Source of the DNA: Clostridia bacterium
GTDB lineage: Bacteria; Bacillota; Clostridia; Lachnospirales; Anaerotignaceae
Length of the DNA stretch: 64,000 nt
Direction: 5' to 3'
Assembly (NCBI GenBank): GCA_910575055.1
Contig: CAJTDC010000013.1
Coordinates: forward strand, 1 to 64,000
The notes beneath the pieces are model-generated. The model searched no databases, was not told the DNA's origin, and saw only the letters and a program-made list of their open reading frames with translations. Position 1 is the stretch's first letter; every line of letters starts with the position of its first letter. This document shows, piece after piece, positions 16,619-25,012 of this stretch. The translations under genes were made by a program, and so were the position numbers.

Positions 16619-17068
16619 TCAAACATCATAAACCATTATTTTTTCGCCTTTGGTATCATACTTTCCATTAAAATAAAAGCCCATTTTTTGATAAATATGG
16701 ATAGCAATTTTATTTACATCATACACACTCAAATAAATTTTTTTACAATTATATTCTTTTATTATTTTTTGTATTAAAGCAGAGATTGCCATTTTACCAT
16801 ATCCTTTTTTTTGATATTTTTTGTCAATAAGAAGGCGGTCTAGCCACAACTCTCCATAGGGTAAAGGCTCATTAAAATATCCATACATAGCAAATCCGAT
16901 TAAATTACATTCATTATAAATAGCAAGAGGTTTCCATTGAGGCACTTCGTCAGCTTCTTTTAAACAATCTGCTACACTTTCTATAAAATTAACTTGTTCT
17001 GGAAATAAACATAAATTTTCTACAAATTGCCTGTTTTTTGGTGTAATTGTTTCAAAGTATATATTCAT
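16619..17068 (-). CDS. GNAT-family N-acetyltransferase
   Basis: 149 residues. The acetyl-CoA loop motif is seen as LLIDKKYQKKGYGKMAIS (residues 82-99; the Q/R-x-x-G-x-G/A core is QKKGYG). A conserved Tyr/Asn end (LSVYDVNKIAIHIYQKMGF) follows, typical of the Gcn5-related fold. It acetylates a small molecule or protein amine that cannot be named from sequence; similarity is to the spermidine/ribosomal-protein acetyltransferase type. It stands alone, convergent with nothing, with a hairpin (TGACAT...ATGTCA near 16550-16575) downstream as a probable terminator. Confidence 0.8.
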   Translation of the reverse strand: MNIYFETITPKNRQFVENLCLFPEQVNFIESVADCLKEADEVPQWKPLAIYNECNLIGFAMYGYFNEPLPYGELWLDRLLIDKKYQKKGYGKMAISALIQKIIKEYNCKKIYLSVYDVNKIAIHIYQKMGFYFNGKYDTKGEKIMVYDV

Positions 17069-17412
17069 TTTTTGACTCCTTTATAATAAAAATAAATATT
17101 AATACAATTATGTTATCGTCTATAATTTATTTTCATTAATATTTAAAAAAGAATATGAAACAATAAATATAAATATAAATATAATATACAATTTATTATA
17201 TTATTAAAAATAAATAATAAATATGATATTATAATTTTTATATTTTACTAAAATAGATATTGTATTTGTATTGAAAATAATTTTATTAATATTTATAGTA
17301 AAAATATTCTAATATTATGATAATGTTTTTGTGCAAAAATACCATTGTTTTTTTATTCATTATTGTATTATAATAAATACAATGAATGGATAGATAATGA
17401 GTCAGAATTGAC

Positions 17413-17611
17413 ATAAATTGAAAATGTAACCCGTAAGATGACAGTCTGAAACATTCTTTATGAAAGAAGACCGAAGCGGAAAGCTAAAGTATTAACATCA
17501 CTTTAGTGAAACTGACAGGTAAAGCAAATGACTGTTTGACGGAACCTTGGAAAGACTATCTTAAAGATAGAGCCAATGAGGCGATAACCAACTGGCAAAA
17601 AGACAGGGAAA
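17413..17611 (+). ncRNA. Tandem glycine-riboswitch-like leader with atypical cores
   Basis: Aptamer 1 (about 17438-17535) has P1 ACAGTC/GACTGT, a P2 stem TTCTTT/AAAGAA, CCGAAGCGGAAAG, a P3b stem CTAAAGT/ACTTTAG and GACAGGTAAA. The linker TTTGACGGAACCTTGG matches the classical inter-aptamer linker. Aptamer 2 (17541-17607) has P2 CTATCT/AGATAG, then CCAATGAGGCGATAA and CTGGCAAAAAGACAGG. The order of elements is that of the tandem glycine riboswitch, but the hallmark CTCTCAGG is CTGACAGG in the first and missing in the second aptamer, and the second lacks a long P3b. It lies about 190 bp before an amino-acid transporter operon. The ligand may be glycine or a relative such as beta-alanine. Confidence 0.72.
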
Positions 17612-17650
17612 GTTTATTATGTTGATAATAGATTTTCCCTGTCTTTTTTT
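17602..17650 (+). terminator. Riboswitch-controlled terminator
   Basis: The arms GACAGGGAAA (17602-17611) and TTTCCCTGTC (17634-17643) form a perfect 10-bp stem followed by seven T. The left arm contains the 3' strand of the last aptamer stem (GACAGGG). Folding of ligand-bound aptamer and terminator are therefore mutually exclusive, the layout of an ON switch as in classical glycine riboswitches. Confidence 0.85.
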
Positions 17651-17720
17651 ATACTTTTTTGATATTGCTGAGAAATACTTATGAAAAAAATGAAATGTAA
17701 TAAATGATTACCTTTTTAAC

Positions 17721-17746
17721 AAAGGTTAGCTGCAGCTGAACCTTTT
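17721..17746. promoter_or_regulatory. Long palindrome between the terminator and the transporter gene
   Basis: AAAGGTT, then AGCTGCAGCT (itself a perfect palindrome), then GAACCTTT form a nearly perfect 25-bp inverted repeat about 55 bp upstream of the transporter start. It could be the operator of a dimeric repressor or a second RNA hairpin. The T run behind it is only four bases, so a terminator is less likely. Confidence 0.5.
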
Positions 17747-17799
17747 GATGATATATAAATTATTGCGTTTTGTGATATAAAGTCAAAAGGGGGAATTTT

Positions 17800-19506
17800 A
17801 TGAGTCAAAAAAGTACGGAAGAATTAAAAAAATCTAAAATGTCGACAATAGGCGTTGTTGCACTGATATTTTCATTTGTTGCTGCGGGTGCTTTTGGTAT
17901 TGAAGAAGCTATTGCAGCGAGTGGTCCAGGTGTTACAATAGCAATGTTGATTATTTTCCCATTTATATGGTCGTTTCCTATTTGTGAAATGGTAGGAGAA
18001 CTGGGTTCTATATTTCCTACAGAAGGAGGCGTTTATTCATGGGGAAGAGAAGCTTTTGGCGAATTTTGGGGATGGCAAGTAGGTTTGTGGTCAGCAATCA
18101 CAACATGGCTTTGTCAAGCAGAGTATTGTGCATTGGTTGCAGGTTATGCTGCAAAGTTGGTTGACCTTTCTCCAATGGGAACTTATATAATAAAAATAGG
18201 TGTAGTTGTCATATTTACTATTGTTAATATTATTGGTTTAGATTGGCTTGAAAGATTAGAAACATTTTTTATTGTACTTGTAGTTGCTGCATTTACAGCA
18301 GTAGCAGTAGTTGGTTTTATGAATTGGAATATCAATCCAATACAACCATTTTTTAATCCTGAAGAAGGCTTGTTTCATTCCGTAGGGGAAGGCGTTGCGA
18401 TTATTATATGGATGTATATGGGTTATGAATGTATGTCAAATATGGCTGGAGAAATGGATAATCCTCAGATTATTCCAAAGGCAATGAGATTATCTCAGCC
18501 TATCATTGCATTATCATACATTCTTCCTACATTAGCAGCATTGGCAGCAATTGGTTCATGGAATGCTTGGTCTATTGAGTCTGGTGGTGGTGCTGTTGGT
18601 TATGCAGATGTATTAATACAACACGTTGGTACATGGGCAGGCGTACTCTTTATTATTGTAGCAATTATTTCAAATTGTTCTATTTTTTGTTCTTATATAG
18701 CACATGGTTCTAGGGCATTTTTTGTTATGGCAGATGACCATATGTTTCCACCAATTATGAAAAAAGTAGATAAAAGAGGAATTCCTACAGTATCTATTAT
18801 ACTATTAGCAATTTTTACAATTCTTACTTGTCAGTTTGATTTTACAACGCTTGTTATGGCAACAAATCCAATACAGTTATATTTGTATTTAATGTTGGTT
18901 GCTTGTGTATTAAAAATAAGAAAGTTGTATCCAGTGGAAGCAAGAAGGAAAATGGGTCTTACTGTAATGCCAGGTGGAAAATTGGGATTATGGTTTTTGT
19001 CAGCTTGTGTAATACTTGTTAGTTTATTTGCAATATATGTAAATGGAACAGACTATTTTGTAACAGGATTTATTGTTATTATAGGCGGATTAGTATCTTA
19101 TGTACTTTGTAAGTGGGTTTATAAAGGCAGAGTATTAGATGAACCAGAACTTTATCCTCTTAATCCAAAAACAAAATTAGATTTAGGAGATTTGATGAAT
19201 ATGGGAGCTTATATGATACTTTCTGGTGCATTGTCTGTTGGAGCAGCTTTATTCTTTAGATTTTATGAAGGAGAATATGGAACAGAATACTATTTAGAAG
19301 AATATCAAAGTGGACTTTTCAGTAATTTTGATGGAATGGTTCAAGTATGTTTGATAATTGGTATAGTATTGCTTGTTGTAGGCGTAATTATGGCATATAT
19401 AGGCAAAAAAACAGAACAGCCAAAACTAAAAGAATTAGAAGAAGGAAGAAGAAAGCATCTTGATAAAATGATAGAGGAATTTCACGGTGCTGTGCCTAGA
19501 GAGTAA
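17800..19506 (+). CDS. APC-superfamily amino-acid permease
   Basis: 568 residues with a dozen or more hydrophobic segments. The first transmembrane segment carries GVVALIFSFVAAGAFGIEEA, the broken-helix substrate site of APC transporters; FPTEGGVYSWGREAFGEFWG is the conserved loop between helices 2 and 3. The C-terminal tail is charged and cytoplasmic. The long extra C-terminal segments after residue 440 make it larger than typical 450-500-residue members and suggest 14 helices, as in the glutamate:GABA antiporter-like group. Substrate is inferred from context: it follows a glycine-type riboswitch and precedes catabolic genes, so a small amino acid such as glycine or beta-alanine is likely. 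The start has GGGGG upstream. Confidence 0.85.
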   Translation: MSQKSTEELKKSKMSTIGVVALIFSFVAAGAFGIEEAIAASGPGVTIAMLIIFPFIWSFPICEMVGELGSIFPTEGGVYSWGREAFGEFWGWQVGLWSAITTWLCQAEYCALVAGYAAKLVDLSPMGTYIIKIGVVVIFTIVNIIGLDWLERLETFFIVLVVAAFTAVAVVGFMNWNINPIQPFFNPEEGLFHSVGEGVAIIIWMYMGYECMSNMAGEMDNPQIIPKAMRLSQPIIALSYILPTLAALAAIGSWNAWSIESGGGAVGYADVLIQHVGTWAGVLFIIVAIISNCSIFCSYIAHGSRAFFVMADDHMFPPIMKKVDKRGIPTVSIILLAIFTILTCQFDFTTLVMATNPIQLYLYLMLVACVLKIRKLYPVEARRKMGLTVMPGGKLGLWFLSACVILVSLFAIYVNGTDYFVTGFIVIIGGLVSYVLCKWVYKGRVLDEPELYPLNPKTKLDLGDLMNMGAYMILSGALSVGAALFFRFYEGEYGTEYYLEEYQSGLFSNFDGMVQVCLIIGIVLLVVGVIMAYIGKKTEQPKLKELEEGRRKHLDKMIEEFHGAVPRE

Positions 19507-19596
19507 CTATGTAGTGTAATGTCAAAAAATTTTGACAACAAATAATATAACAATAATGGCAAATAATATAATATCATATGATAAGGAGGAGTTTGT

Positions 19597-20853
19597 ATGA
19601 AAAAAGTAATGGTATGTGGTTGTGGTGCACAAGGTTCAACAATTTGTAGAAAATTAGATGAAGAACCTAATATAGAAGAAATAATTTGTGCAGACTATAG
19701 TCTTGCTGCAGCAGAAGCAGTATGTAAACTGATGAAAAAAGGTACACCAAAACAAGTGGACGCATCAAGTATTGATGCTATTGTAGAAGCAGCACAAGGC
19801 TGTGAATTAATTGTAAATGTTATGCCATTAGATTTTGGTGTAAATGTGTTGGAAGCAGCTATTCGTGTAAAAGCAAATTATCAAGACCTTGCAGCGTGTG
19901 AAAATATTGTTGATTGCCCAAACCCTAGAGATAGTTGGTTAGAAGGTATTAAAGTAATGTATAATGATTATGGAAAGAGATTTGCTGAAAATGGTACAAC
20001 AGCAATTATTGGAACAGGTTCTGCACCTGGTGTAATGTGTGTTATGGCAAGAAAAGCAGTAAATGAATTAGACGAATGTGATACAATAAATATGATGGTT
20101 TATGAAGGTGTAGAGTCTAAAAGATTTTTACCATATTGGTGGTCACCATTGGTTGCTTTAAGTGATATGGCAGAAGATGCTTATGCTTTTGAAAACTGTA
20201 AACAAATTAGAACAACACCTTTTAGCAGACCAGTAAAAAGAATATGGCCTGAAATGGGAAATAAAGAAGTTGTTTTAGTAGAGCACGCACACGATGAGCC
20301 TGTTTATGTTGGATTTAATAGAGAAAAATATTTTAAAAATTGTAAAAATGCTTATTTTAAATATGGTGGAGTGGGTATTCGCTTTGCAGAACCACTTTAC
20401 AGAGCAGGTTTGCTTTCTTATGAAGAGGAAGAAATTAATGGTAGAAAAGTAGTGCCATTTGATGTTATTTTGAAACATACTCCTGCAGCACCAAAAGATC
20501 CAGAAGTAATTAAAGAAATTATTGATGAAGGTTTAATTTCAGATGAAGGGGCATTTGTTTGTGAAGCATATGGCCAAAAAGACGGCAAAAATATTATGGT
20601 AGATTTGCACGTATTTGCTCCAGGATTAGTAGAAGCATATGATAAAGCAAAAATGTCTGGTGAAATGTATTTGACAGGTCAAGGTGCATTTTTATTTACA
20701 AAATTGTTTGTAAATGATAAAATTACACAAACAGGTTTAATTTCTTCTGATATGTTAAATGATGAACAAGTAGAACAATATTTAAAATGGGCAGAAGAAT
20801 TAGACATTACATATCAAATTGATATAAAAGAAAATGTTGTTTGTGAAGATTGA
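19597..20853 (+). CDS. Saccharopine-dehydrogenase-like NAD(P) oxidoreductase
   Basis: 418 residues. The N-terminal Rossmann fold starts KKVMVCGCGAQGSTICRKL (GxGxxG), with an acidic residue after the second strand (ICADYS), which favours NAD. Family features are NVMPLDFGVNVLEAAI, then NYQDLAACEN, and IIGTGSAPGVMCVMARKAV, the saccharopine/carboxynorspermidine dehydrogenase catalytic region. Members act on opine-type secondary amines or reductively join an amine to a keto acid. The substrate here is unknown. It is 90 bp downstream of the permease and 70 bp upstream of the ammonia-lyase, with a strong AAGGAGGAG site, so all three genes form one operon. It could release or form the amino acid that the transporter moves. 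Confidence 0.75.
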   Translation: MKKVMVCGCGAQGSTICRKLDEEPNIEEIICADYSLAAAEAVCKLMKKGTPKQVDASSIDAIVEAAQGCELIVNVMPLDFGVNVLEAAIRVKANYQDLAACENIVDCPNPRDSWLEGIKVMYNDYGKRFAENGTTAIIGTGSAPGVMCVMARKAVNELDECDTINMMVYEGVESKRFLPYWWSPLVALSDMAEDAYAFENCKQIRTTPFSRPVKRIWPEMGNKEVVLVEHAHDEPVYVGFNREKYFKNCKNAYFKYGGVGIRFAEPLYRAGLLSYEEEEINGRKVVPFDVILKHTPAAPKDPEVIKEIIDEGLISDEGAFVCEAYGQKDGKNIMVDLHVFAPGLVEAYDKAKMSGEMYLTGQGAFLFTKLFVNDKITQTGLISSDMLNDEQVEQYLKWAEELDITYQIDIKENVVCED

Positions 20854-20922
20854 TATGAAGCGAAATTATTCGCTAAATATAGAATATGAAATATAAAGAG
20901 ATACTAAAGGAGGAAAAATAGT

Positions 20923-21381
20923 ATGATAGGCAAAAAAGTAGTACATCATTTAATGATGAGTGCAAAAGATGCACATTATGTAGGCGGTTTGGTAAATGGT
21001 GCAAGAATTGTTGACCAATGGGGTGATGTTGGTACAGAACTTATGGTTTATGTAGATGGCGATATCAGCTTATTCTTGGGTTATGAAAAAGTAGAATTTT
21101 TGGCACCTGTATATGTAGGTGACTTTATGGAATATCATGGCTGGATTGAAAAAGTAGGAAATCAATCTTATACTTGTAAATTCGAAGCATGGAAAGTTGC
21201 TACACAATTAGACAGAACAGATGCTGATTTATCAGGCGTAGCTACACCTGGCACAGCAGCAACAGCTTGCGAACCTCCTGTATTGTGTGGTAGAGCAACA
21301 GGAAGTTTATATATTGCTAAAAAAGACCAAAGAGGTCCTCAAGAGTCTTCTTTTATGGACAGAAAACATCCAGGCGAATAA
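20923..21381 (+). CDS. acl: Beta-alanyl-CoA ammonia-lyase-like hotdog protein
   Basis: 152 residues of the hotdog fold. The opening KKVVHHLMMSAKDAHYVGG, the stretch WGDVGTELMVYVDGDISLF and the end RGPQESSFMDRKHPGE agree, from memory, with the beta-alanyl-CoA ammonia-lyase of Clostridium propionicum. That enzyme removes ammonia from beta-alanyl-CoA to give acryloyl-CoA. The related 3-aminobutyryl-CoA ammonia-lyase (Kal) of lysine fermenters is the alternative. A CoA-transferase for activation is not encoded in this window. An insertion after DRTDADLSGVATPG is the main visible difference. A strong terminator follows, so this is the last gene of the riboswitch operon. Confidence 0.85.
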   Translation: MIGKKVVHHLMMSAKDAHYVGGLVNGARIVDQWGDVGTELMVYVDGDISLFLGYEKVEFLAPVYVGDFMEYHGWIEKVGNQSYTCKFEAWKVATQLDRTDADLSGVATPGTAATACEPPVLCGRATGSLYIAKKDQRGPQESSFMDRKHPGE

Positions 21382-21430
21382 TATAAATTAAAATAACTCA
21401 TTATTTTAGACATATAATATATTGTAATAT

Positions 21431-21462
21431 AGACGAACGGATTGACTTCGTTCGTCTTTTTA
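21431..21462 (+). terminator. Rho-independent terminator after acl
   Basis: AGACGAACG and CGTTCGTCT form a 9-bp stem with a 9-base loop, followed by TTTT. It separates the riboswitch operon from the amidase gene. Confidence 0.8.
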
Positions 21463-21488
21463 CAGTGAAAGGGTGTGAAAAAAATAAT

Positions 21489-22484
21489 ATGAGAAGGTTT
21501 TTAAATGTTGGTATTATACAGATGCCTGTAAGTCAATATACTTCTGAAAATTTAGGATATATTGAAAAAAGTGTAGCTTCTTTGATGAGTGGGTTTCGTA
21601 CACCAGAGCTAATTGTAGGAGTAGAAAGTATTTCTTCATTTACACCAGAGTATATTCCGGGCAGTATTACAGAATATTTTGGAAAAATAGCCAAAAAATA
21701 TGGTATTTATTTGGTACCTGGTACACTTTGCGAAAAAAGTGATGAATTACCAGAAGGAAAATATTATAATACAGCACCTATATTTAATCCTAAAGGGGAA
21801 CTCATAGATAGTTATAGAAAAATGGTGCCTTGGCGACCAGTAGAGGATATGGTAGAGCCAGGTAATAGATATGTAGTATTTGATATTCCAGAAAAACGAA
21901 CAAAAATAGGAGTACAAATTTGTTATGATTTGAATTTTCCAGAAATATCTAGAAATGAAGCACTTATGGGAGCAGAAGTGCTTTTAAAATTGACACTTGA
22001 CCCACAAGAATTATATTTATTGAATAGACCAATTCACTTTGCGAGAGCATTAGAAAATCAAACTTTTTTAGTTTCTACTAATGGTGTAGGATTTCATCAT
22101 AGTACTCATTTGTATGGACATTCTATGGTAATTGACCCACAGGGAAATTTACTATGGGAGGCTGGAGAAAGAGAGTCTGCTGCTGTTATCACATTGGATT
22201 TGGATTTAGTAGAACAGTGCAGAGTATATGGAACAATGGGTATAGAACATTATATACAGCACGTGAGAGATTATAATTTGCCTATGCCTTTTACAGGTCA
22301 TATAGAGCAAGCCCCTTTGTTTCAAACATTATCGAAAGTTCCTAAAACACTGAAAGAATATCAAAAAGAAATGAAAATAAAAGGAATTTCAGAAATAGGA
22401 AAACAAATAGAGCAACAACCAGATATTTCAGAAATAGAACATCGTTTTATAGATTTTATGGAAAAAAGAAAAAATATAGAATAA
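21489..22484 (+). CDS. Carbon-nitrogen hydrolase, aliphatic amidase/formamidase-like
   Basis: 331 residues from MRRFLNVGIIQMPVS; a GTG eight codons upstream is an alternative start with a poorly spaced AAAGGG. The nitrilase-superfamily triad is visible: Glu in LIVGVES, Lys in SYRKMVPWRP and Cys in GVQICYDLNFPE. YRKMVPWRPVEDMVEPG closely follows the AmiE/AmiF pattern, so the enzyme probably hydrolyses a short amide to acid and ammonia. Beta-ureidopropionase, also in this superfamily, would make beta-alanine and fits the neighbours, but the motifs favour the amidase branch. It lies just beyond the acl terminator and only 18 bp before the next small gene. Confidence 0.8.
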   Translation: MRRFLNVGIIQMPVSQYTSENLGYIEKSVASLMSGFRTPELIVGVESISSFTPEYIPGSITEYFGKIAKKYGIYLVPGTLCEKSDELPEGKYYNTAPIFNPKGELIDSYRKMVPWRPVEDMVEPGNRYVVFDIPEKRTKIGVQICYDLNFPEISRNEALMGAEVLLKLTLDPQELYLLNRPIHFARALENQTFLVSTNGVGFHHSTHLYGHSMVIDPQGNLLWEAGERESAAVITLDLDLVEQCRVYGTMGIEHYIQHVRDYNLPMPFTGHIEQAPLFQTLSKVPKTLKEYQKEMKIKGISEIGKQIEQQPDISEIEHRFIDFMEKRKNIE

Positions 22485-22502
22485 GAAAGGAAGTATTTTA
22501 TT

Positions 22503-22814
22503 ATGTCAGATAATTTAGATAAAAAAGAATATGTTATTTCTAAAATTAAACAAATTGTAAAAGATGAAAAATTTAAAGTAGATGCCTTTTTTTTCTGTGG
22601 ATTTCCGGGAGGAACACCTAATGAAAAATTAAAAAATGCTTGTGAGAAATATTTAGAAACAGTAGAAAATGAAAAACCAGATGAAGATGTGACACAACAG
22701 CTTATAACAGAATTAGAAGCAGCGGCACAGTTACTCAATACAGAAAAAGCTGGTACATTAGTAAATAATGTGTCAGATGTAAAAGAAGTGCTTGATAATA
22801 AACAATATTTATAA
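22503..22814 (+). CDS. Small acidic protein of unknown function
   Basis: 103 residues, no signal peptide. It has a short central FFFCGFPGGTPNEKLKNACEK segment and an acidic helical end (VTQQLITELEAAAQLLNTEK). It recalls small Lachnospiraceae proteins loosely annotated as 'molecular chaperone Hsp90', which have a similar sequence of one Cys, a short helix pair and an acidic tail; that label has no functional basis. It is in the same transcription unit as the amidase (18-bp gap, GAAAGGAAG ribosome site). A hairpin with AAAAGTC/GACTTTT arms (about 22838-22880) probably ends the transcript. Confidence 0.65.
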   Translation: MSDNLDKKEYVISKIKQIVKDEKFKVDAFFFCGFPGGTPNEKLKNACEKYLETVENEKPDEDVTQQLITELEAAAQLLNTEKAGTLVNNVSDVKEVLDNKQYL

Positions 22815-22970
22815 TCTGCCAATAAAAAATATAGAAAAAGTCTTTTAATAGAATGAATGTTCTTTTAAGGGACTTTTTATATTATTTTGATAAACAAGCA
22901 TATTGAAATAATATCGAAATGAAAAAAATATTAAAAATAAACCACTATATAATGTGAAAATTATCAAATA

Positions 22971-23132
22971 GTATACCTTTTGAGACAGTTTTTTATACAA
23001 TGAAAAATATACCAATTTTATAAATCTTTATTTAATTACTATAACATAATTTGTTTGATTTGTCTAATAAAAATTTTTTTAAATTCACACTATGTATAAA
23101 AAGCATATTTTCCCAAAAGGTATACCTTTTGG
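22971..23132 (+). repeat. MITE-like dispersed repeat, copy 1
   Basis: About 162 bp that recurs in inverted orientation at 30069-30240 with roughly 85-90% identity by eye. It begins GTATACCTTTTGAGACA and ends in a perfect 20-bp palindrome centred near 23122 (CCAAAAGGTA and its complement). The ends are thus related inverted repeats of the type CCAAAAGGTAT, as in a miniature inverted-repeat transposable element. It is non-coding and more AT-rich than its neighbours. The rest of the gap 22815-23406 shows no gene. Confidence 0.75.
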
Positions 23133-23406
23133 AATAAATTGTATTTTTATCATTGCATAAAGAGAAAAAAATTTTCTATTACAAAATAACAAAATCAAAA
23201 TAGAATTTATAGTTATTAAGACAACGATTTTAGTAAAATAATACAATTTGTTTTAATGTTAAGTTTTAGTAAAATAGTGACGATATAAAAATATAAGTAT
23301 GTTATAGTTTTAATTTATTATAAATGTGGAAAGGGGATTTTATTATAATAACACAATTAAGTTATACTAATACAAATAAAATAAATATAAAAGGGAGGAA
23401 AATAAT

Positions 23407-24879
23407 ATGTTTATAGGACGAATAGGATTTCAACAAAATATACAAACAAATTTTTTATCAAATCAACAAAAATCTACATCTAAATTACAACAAATTACAA
23501 ATCAGAGCAAAATAAGAGAAATGAAAAATGTAGATACTTTTACACGTTCATCAAAAAGTAATATAATATATTCAGAAACATATAAAGGCGTAAATAGGCT
23601 GACGCCTCTTACAAAAGAACCTATTTCATATAGTAAAATAGAAGATGTTGATCCAGAAATGGTATTGAAATTGAATAAAACATTGTCAGGGTTACAAGAC
23701 CAATATAACTATTCAGAAGAAGATGCTTTAATGTATCAATATTATCAAAAAAATTGCTATCAGTATTGGGGTGTTACATCAGACAAATATGTATTAGATG
23801 ATAATGTTACAGAAGAAGAAATAAAAAATTATACTATGAAAATAGTAGAAGTTGGTATGAACCAATTTAGCAGAGCAAATTTAAAAGAAACGATAACAAA
23901 AGAAGAGTTAGAGAATTTCAGAAAGGAATTGGCAGAAAATGGTGTGAGTGATGATATTGATTGGTGGGAAGTACGCAGTGACGGGGTATCTATGCAAATA
24001 GGTGCTGGAAGTGCTGCCGAATTGGAAGATTATATGGATTATATGTGTGCCCGTTATGCAGTATTGAAAGACCGTATTGAAACACAATATACAGGGGAAG
24101 AAAAAGAGAAAAATATGAAAATTCTCAATGAAATATATAATGCTGATAGAGATAGCTTAATCAATTCTTATTCTAAAGATGTCAGCAGTTTTTTTGAAAA
24201 TTTAGGACATACTGGTGTTGTAGAAGATATGAAAAACAGTTTGAGTTCTATTATAGACAAAAAGGTTTCAGAATACGAAAACTATATTACTCAAAATGAA
24301 AATTATGCTTCTATTTCAAATGAAGAAGATATATGGCTATATAAAGATACTTCTTTTATGACAGCACAGCTTCTCAAAAATGTAAAGGCTTCTAAAAGCA
24401 TCACAAATGATGCTTCAAGTATTCAAAAAGAAAACTATACAAGTGGAATATTTGATATAGATTTCTCTGAACGTTTCAAATATAATTTAGAGGGAAATGT
24501 GACTGGTGAGAAAGGAGAATATTCTGATAGTGAATATTCTTTGGAAGATTTGAAATTTGCAGGAATTTATGTGGATACTATGAAAAATTATATCAAAGAA
24601 ACGACTTCTTATTCAGGCTATAGAAATAAAGATGATACAGATATAGGCAAAAAATTTGCACAACAGTTTGTTGAAACAAAAAAGATTTCTTACAATTTGA
24701 ACATTAACCAAAATTTAATGCAAGCAATAGAAAAAACATATGAACCTTTTTTAAATAAATATATAGATAAAATAAATGAAGGTATTGAAAAAAATAGACA
24801 AAATCCAATACGTGGAGAAAGATTGAAAGATATTAATAGAGATGTTATTTTTGGAACTTTTTATAAAGAGATTTCTTAA
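23407..24879 (+). CDS. Hypothetical 490-residue soluble protein
   Basis: Not recognised. The N-terminal 70 residues are polar, rich in Gln, Ser and Asn, and begin MFIGRIGFQQN without a signal peptide. The rest is predicted helical and acidic (for example EEEIKNYTMKIVEVGMNQFS and DYMDYMCARYAVLKDRIETQ). A conserved-looking core DIDWWEVRSDGVSMQIGAGS lies around residues 185-205. Similar long polar-N-terminus proteins occur in flagellated Lachnospiraceae, sometimes exported by the flagellar machinery; this is only an impression. AGGGAGGAAA precedes the ATG and a clear terminator follows, so it is a single-gene unit. Confidence 0.75.
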   Translation: MFIGRIGFQQNIQTNFLSNQQKSTSKLQQITNQSKIREMKNVDTFTRSSKSNIIYSETYKGVNRLTPLTKEPISYSKIEDVDPEMVLKLNKTLSGLQDQYNYSEEDALMYQYYQKNCYQYWGVTSDKYVLDDNVTEEEIKNYTMKIVEVGMNQFSRANLKETITKEELENFRKELAENGVSDDIDWWEVRSDGVSMQIGAGSAAELEDYMDYMCARYAVLKDRIETQYTGEEKEKNMKILNEIYNADRDSLINSYSKDVSSFFENLGHTGVVEDMKNSLSSIIDKKVSEYENYITQNENYASISNEEDIWLYKDTSFMTAQLLKNVKASKSITNDASSIQKENYTSGIFDIDFSERFKYNLEGNVTGEKGEYSDSEYSLEDLKFAGIYVDTMKNYIKETTSYSGYRNKDDTDIGKKFAQQFVETKKISYNLNINQNLMQAIEKTYEPFLNKYIDKINEGIEKNRQNPIRGERLKDINRDVIFGTFYKEIS

Positions 24880-24900
24880 ATTATAAAATAAGAAATAATT

Positions 24901-24924
24901 GCCGCTGAATAAAGCGGCTTTTTT
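24901..24924 (+). terminator. Rho-independent terminator
   Basis: GCCGCT and AGCGGC form a 6-bp GC-rich stem followed by TTTTTT, about 20 bp after the stop of the 490-residue gene. Confidence 0.85.
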
Positions 24925-25012
24925 GTTATTTTTTTTTGTTTTTAGGTGCAAAGTGTTGCATTTTTTGTTATAGTTTTGTGAGAGGAAAAATAAAAATAAA
25001 AGGGGCGAAACT

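Noticed and set aside
17413..17611. Lysine or guanidine riboswitch as an explanation of the leader
   Set aside because: The tandem aptamer layout, linker and GACAGGTAAA segments match only the glycine type.
21489..22484. Calling the C-N hydrolase beta-ureidopropionase
   Set aside because: Attractive because of beta-alanine context, but YRKMVPWRP-type motifs fit the aliphatic amidase/formamidase branch better.
22971..23132. Treating the 165-bp repeat as a terminator pair only
   Set aside because: The palindrome alone could terminate, but the whole 160 bp is conserved between copies, which a terminator does not need.
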